This document shows positions 12,818-14,760 of a stretch of 14,760 bases of DNA, piece by piece. The notes beneath the pieces were generated by a model. It worked only from the letters and a program-made list of their open reading frames with translations, searched no databases and was not told the origin of the DNA. The position numbers and the translations under genes are program-made. The stretch is from positions 1 to 14,760 of the forward strand of contig NZ_JBPESN010000058.1 of NCBI RefSeq assembly GCF_051710625.1. The letters run 5' to 3'. How positions within the stretch are numbered: position 1 is the first letter of the stretch; every line of letters begins with the position of its first letter. Source of the DNA: JBPESN01 sp051710625. GTDB taxonomy: Bacteria > Pseudomonadota > Gammaproteobacteria > Enterobacterales > Enterobacteriaceae.

Positions 12818-13807
12818 ATGCAGGGTTCTGTGATAGAGTTTCTAAAACCGCGCCTGGTAGATATCGAGCAAGTTAGTTCGACGCACGCCAAGGTGACCCT
12901 TGAGCCCTTAGAGCGTGGCTTTGGCCATACTTTGGGTAATGCACTGCGCCGTATTCTGCTTTCATCAATGCCGGGTTGCGCGGTGACTGAGGTTGAGATT
13001 GATGGTGTACTGCACGAGTACAGCACCAAAGAAGGTGTACAGGAAGACATCCTGGAGATTCTGCTCAACCTGAAAGGGCTGGCGGTGAGAGTTCAAGGTA
13101 AAGATGACGTTATCTTGACCCTGAATAAATCCGGCATTGGCCCTGTGACCGCAGCCGACATCACCCATGATAAGGATGTCGAAATCGTCAAACCGCAGCA
13201 TCTCCTGTGCCACCTAACCGATGAAAACGCCGCTATCAGCATGCGTATCAAGGTTCAGCGTGGACGTGGTTATGTTCCGGCTTCTGCCAGAATTCATTCG
13301 GAAGAAGATGAGCGCCCGATCGGTTGTCTGCTGGTAGACGCATGCTATAGCCCTGTAGAGCGTATTGCCTACAATGTGGAAGCAGCGCGCGTTGAGCAGC
13401 GTACCGACCTGGACAAGCTGGTTATCGAAATGGAAACCAATGGCACGATCGATCCTGAAGAGGCGATCCGCCGTGCGGCAACCATTCTGGCTGAACAACT
13501 GAAAGCTTTTGTTGACTTACGTGATGTACGTCAGCCGGAAGTGAAAGAAGAGAAACCAGAATTCGATCCGATCCTGCTGCGCCCCGTTGACGATCTGGAA
13601 TTGACTGTCCGCTCTGCTAACTGCCTCAAGGCAGAAGCTATCCACTACATCGGTGATCTGGTACAGCGCACCGAGGTTGAGTTGCTGAAAACGCCTAACC
13701 TTGGTAAAAAATCCCTTACCGAGATCAAAGACGTGTTGGCTTCCCGTGGGTTGTCTCTGGGCATGCGCCTTGAGAACTGGCCTCCGGCAAGTATCGCTGA
13801 TGAATAA
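12818..13807 (+). CDS. rpoA: DNA-directed RNA polymerase subunit alpha
   Basis: Alpha dimerises through its N-terminal domain (residues ~1-235) to nucleate RNA polymerase assembly. Its C-terminal domain (~250-329) contacts UP elements and activators such as CRP. The 329 residues equal the E. coli length. The RSANCLKAE motif near 265 includes the DNA-contacting Arg265 and Asn268. Residue 170 is Cys (PIGCLLVD), whereas recalled E. coli has Arg; TGT is one C-to-T step from CGT. An E-to-K change is present in the linker (AEQLKAFVD). GAGG (12809-12812) serves the ATG, 25 nt after rpsD. In E. coli alpha is less strongly repressed by S4 than the neighbouring ribosomal proteins. Confidence 0.99.
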
Positions 13808-13847
13808 CCCGATCATAGGTTAAAGTTTTACTGAGAAGGATAAGGTC

Positions 13848-14243
13848 ATGCGTCATCGTAAGAGTGGTCGTCAACTGAATCGTAACAGCAGCCATCGCCA
13901 GGCTATGTTCCGTAACATGGCCGGTTCTTTGGTTCGTCATGAAATCATCAAGACGACCCTGCCGAAAGCGAAAGAGCTGCGCCGCGTTGTTGAACCGCTG
14001 ATTACACTTGCCAAGACCGACAGCGTAGCAAATCGTCGTCTGGCATTCGCCCGCACTCGTGATAACGAGATTGTGGCAAAACTGTTTAACAAGCTGGGCC
14101 CGCGTTTCGCGAGCCGCACCGGTGGTTACACTCGCATCTTGAAGTGTGGCTTCCGTGCAGGCGACAACGCGCCGATGGCATACATCGAACTCGTTGATCG
14201 CGCTGAAGCAGCAGCTTCAGCAGCGGAAGCAATCGCAGAGTAA
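13848..14243 (+). CDS. rplQ: 50S ribosomal protein L17
   Basis: L17 lies near the tunnel exit on the large-subunit surface and is essential in E. coli. The 131 residues begin MRHRKSGRQLNRNSSHRQAM and keep the core ILKCGFRAGDNAPMAYIELVDR. The tail AEAAASAAEAIAE is about four residues longer than the recalled E. coli protein and Ala/Glu-rich, a variable region in the family. GAAGGA (13835-13840) serves the ATG, 40 nt after rpoA. It is the last gene of the superoperon. Confidence 0.98.
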   Translation: MRHRKSGRQLNRNSSHRQAMFRNMAGSLVRHEIIKTTLPKAKELRRVVEPLITLAKTDSVANRRLAFARTRDNEIVAKLFNKLGPRFASRTGGYTRILKCGFRAGDNAPMAYIELVDRAEAAASAAEAIAE

Positions 14244-14270
14244 TCTGCCGTTGTGCAAGCTTGTATAAAA

Positions 14271-14314
14271 CCGGGCCTGGCACAATTTTTTTGTGCCTCG
14301 AAGTTGCCAGCCGG
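14271..14314 (+). terminator. Hairpin region after rplQ, possible end of the alpha operon
   Basis: GGCACAA (14279-14285) pairs with TTGTGCC (14291-14297) around five T's, or CCGG-GC-CTGGCA (14271-14282) pairs with TGCCAG-CCGG (14305-14314). The two are mutually exclusive. Neither is followed by a T-run on the + strand, so intrinsic termination is not clear; Rho or processing may end the transcript. Confidence 0.4.
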
Positions 14315-14688
14315 TAAGCGTAATGGGTTTGCCGCCGTGGTTGTTTTAGCGTGCCGAAAACTGATGGCGGGCATTTCAAGCCATAATCGTAGCCCCCATA
14401 ATTTTCTGTTGGCGCGGCCCATGTGGTTGGGCTGAATTTTCCCTTCTGCCGTTAACAACTGCAAACGCCCCTCCAATGTTGCCGTCACCGTTTTCCATGG
14501 TGGATATCGTTATCCCTAAACCAGCCCCTGGTCCAGCCGCTATGCCCGTCTTAGAAATGATTAATTAAGTAATAAAAGCTGCATAAGGTATGTGCAGACA
14601 GCGTCTCTTACTTGGCATATTAAAAATATTTCGTTAATGAAAAAATGAATATGTAAGGTTTATTATCCACTCAGCGTACATTACGGCC
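14315..14688. other. Region after rplQ without a recognisable gene
   Basis: The first ~240 bases have normal base composition, the rest (14560-14680) is AT-rich. No zntR, arfA or mscL remnant is visible, although these lie downstream of rplQ in E. coli. On the - strand an open frame ends at 14376 with Gly-rich sequence (for example GPGAGLGITIS, GNIGGAFAVV), but it has no normal start codon near its upstream end (first ATG at 14498). I treat it as uncertain, perhaps gene decay. Confidence 0.5.
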
Positions 14689-14760
14689 TGTAGTGGTCAA
14701 CTGAAACTGGCCACCGCGTTAGAGTTTTTCCAGTGTCTATTTTCTGATTCCTTTGGTGGC
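14689..14760 (-). mobile_element. 3' end of an IS3-family-like insertion sequence (partial, right edge)
   Basis: The element begins at TGTAGTGGTCAAC (14689-14701), which matches the inverted end of the left copy at 115-127. It agrees with the left copy at 66 of 72 bases, so both are the same end of related elements, facing each other across the ribosomal cluster. The element continues beyond the window. The family is inferred as IS3 from the terminus and the transposase tail. Confidence 0.8.
14697..14759 (-). CDS. IS3-family-like transposase (OrfB) C-terminus, partial
   Basis: Read on the - strand from 14759, the frame is PPKESENRHWKNSNAVASFS followed by TGA (14699-14697). It matches the left copy's C-terminus PPNESENRYWKN-NAVASFS at 17 of 20 residues. 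No stop occurs in the visible part, so this copy may encode an intact transposase; most of the gene is outside the window. Confidence 0.65.
   Translation of the reverse strand, partial: PPKESENRHWKNSNAVASFS

Noticed and set aside
1..14760. tRNA, rRNA, CRISPR array or integration-site signals
   Set aside because: I found no clover-leaf, rRNA-like or regularly spaced repeat sequence; apart from the IS ends, the window is ribosomal-protein genes and their leaders.

Overview
This window is the complete S10-spc-alpha ribosomal-protein superoperon of a gammaproteobacterium, almost certainly in the order Enterobacterales. I base this on three things: the gene order (rpsJ to rplQ, with secY, rpmJ and rpoA in their usual enterobacterial places), proteins that match recalled Escherichia coli sequences nearly residue for residue, and intergenic control sites (spc promoter, S8 site on rplE, alpha-leader pseudoknot) that match the E. 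coli architecture. A few changes at normally conserved positions, insertion-sequence (IS) copies at both edges and the lack of intact flanking genes would fit a host-associated lineage with relaxed selection (for example Sodalis-like). That assignment is inference from memory and not a database match.

Layout. Positions 1-127 are the 3' end of an IS3-family-like element, with a transposase tail carrying an in-frame stop. Positions 128-321 are non-coding. A sigma70-type promoter (322-349) and a structured ~205-nt leader, ending in a hairpin plus U-run, precede the S10 operon (rpsJ-rplC-rplD-rplW-rplB-rpsS-rplV-rpsC-rplP-rpmC-rpsQ, 561-5521). A strong terminator (5545-5578) and the spc promoter lead into the spc operon (rplN-rplX-rplE-rpsN-rpsH-rplF-rplR-rpsE-rpmD-rplO-secY-rpmJ, 5696-11231). 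A short region holding a hairpin that overlaps the alpha promoter, and the S4-binding pseudoknot leader, precedes the alpha operon (rpsM-rpsK-rpsD-rpoA-rplQ, 11379-14243). Positions 14244-14688 contain no gene I recognise. Positions 14689-14760 are the same IS end as on the left, in inverted orientation (66 of 72 aligned bases identical).

Function. The genes supply 26 ribosomal proteins, the core channel of the Sec translocon and the RNA polymerase alpha subunit, all on the + strand with tight spacing and several stop/start overlaps. Three classic autogenous circuits are visible as sequence: the L4-responsive S10 leader, the S8 site over the rplE start, and the S4 pseudoknot over the rpsM start.

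I found no new biological system among the genes. The unusual feature is the architecture: a complete, apparently functional superoperon sitting between inverted IS copies, without its usual neighbours on either side.
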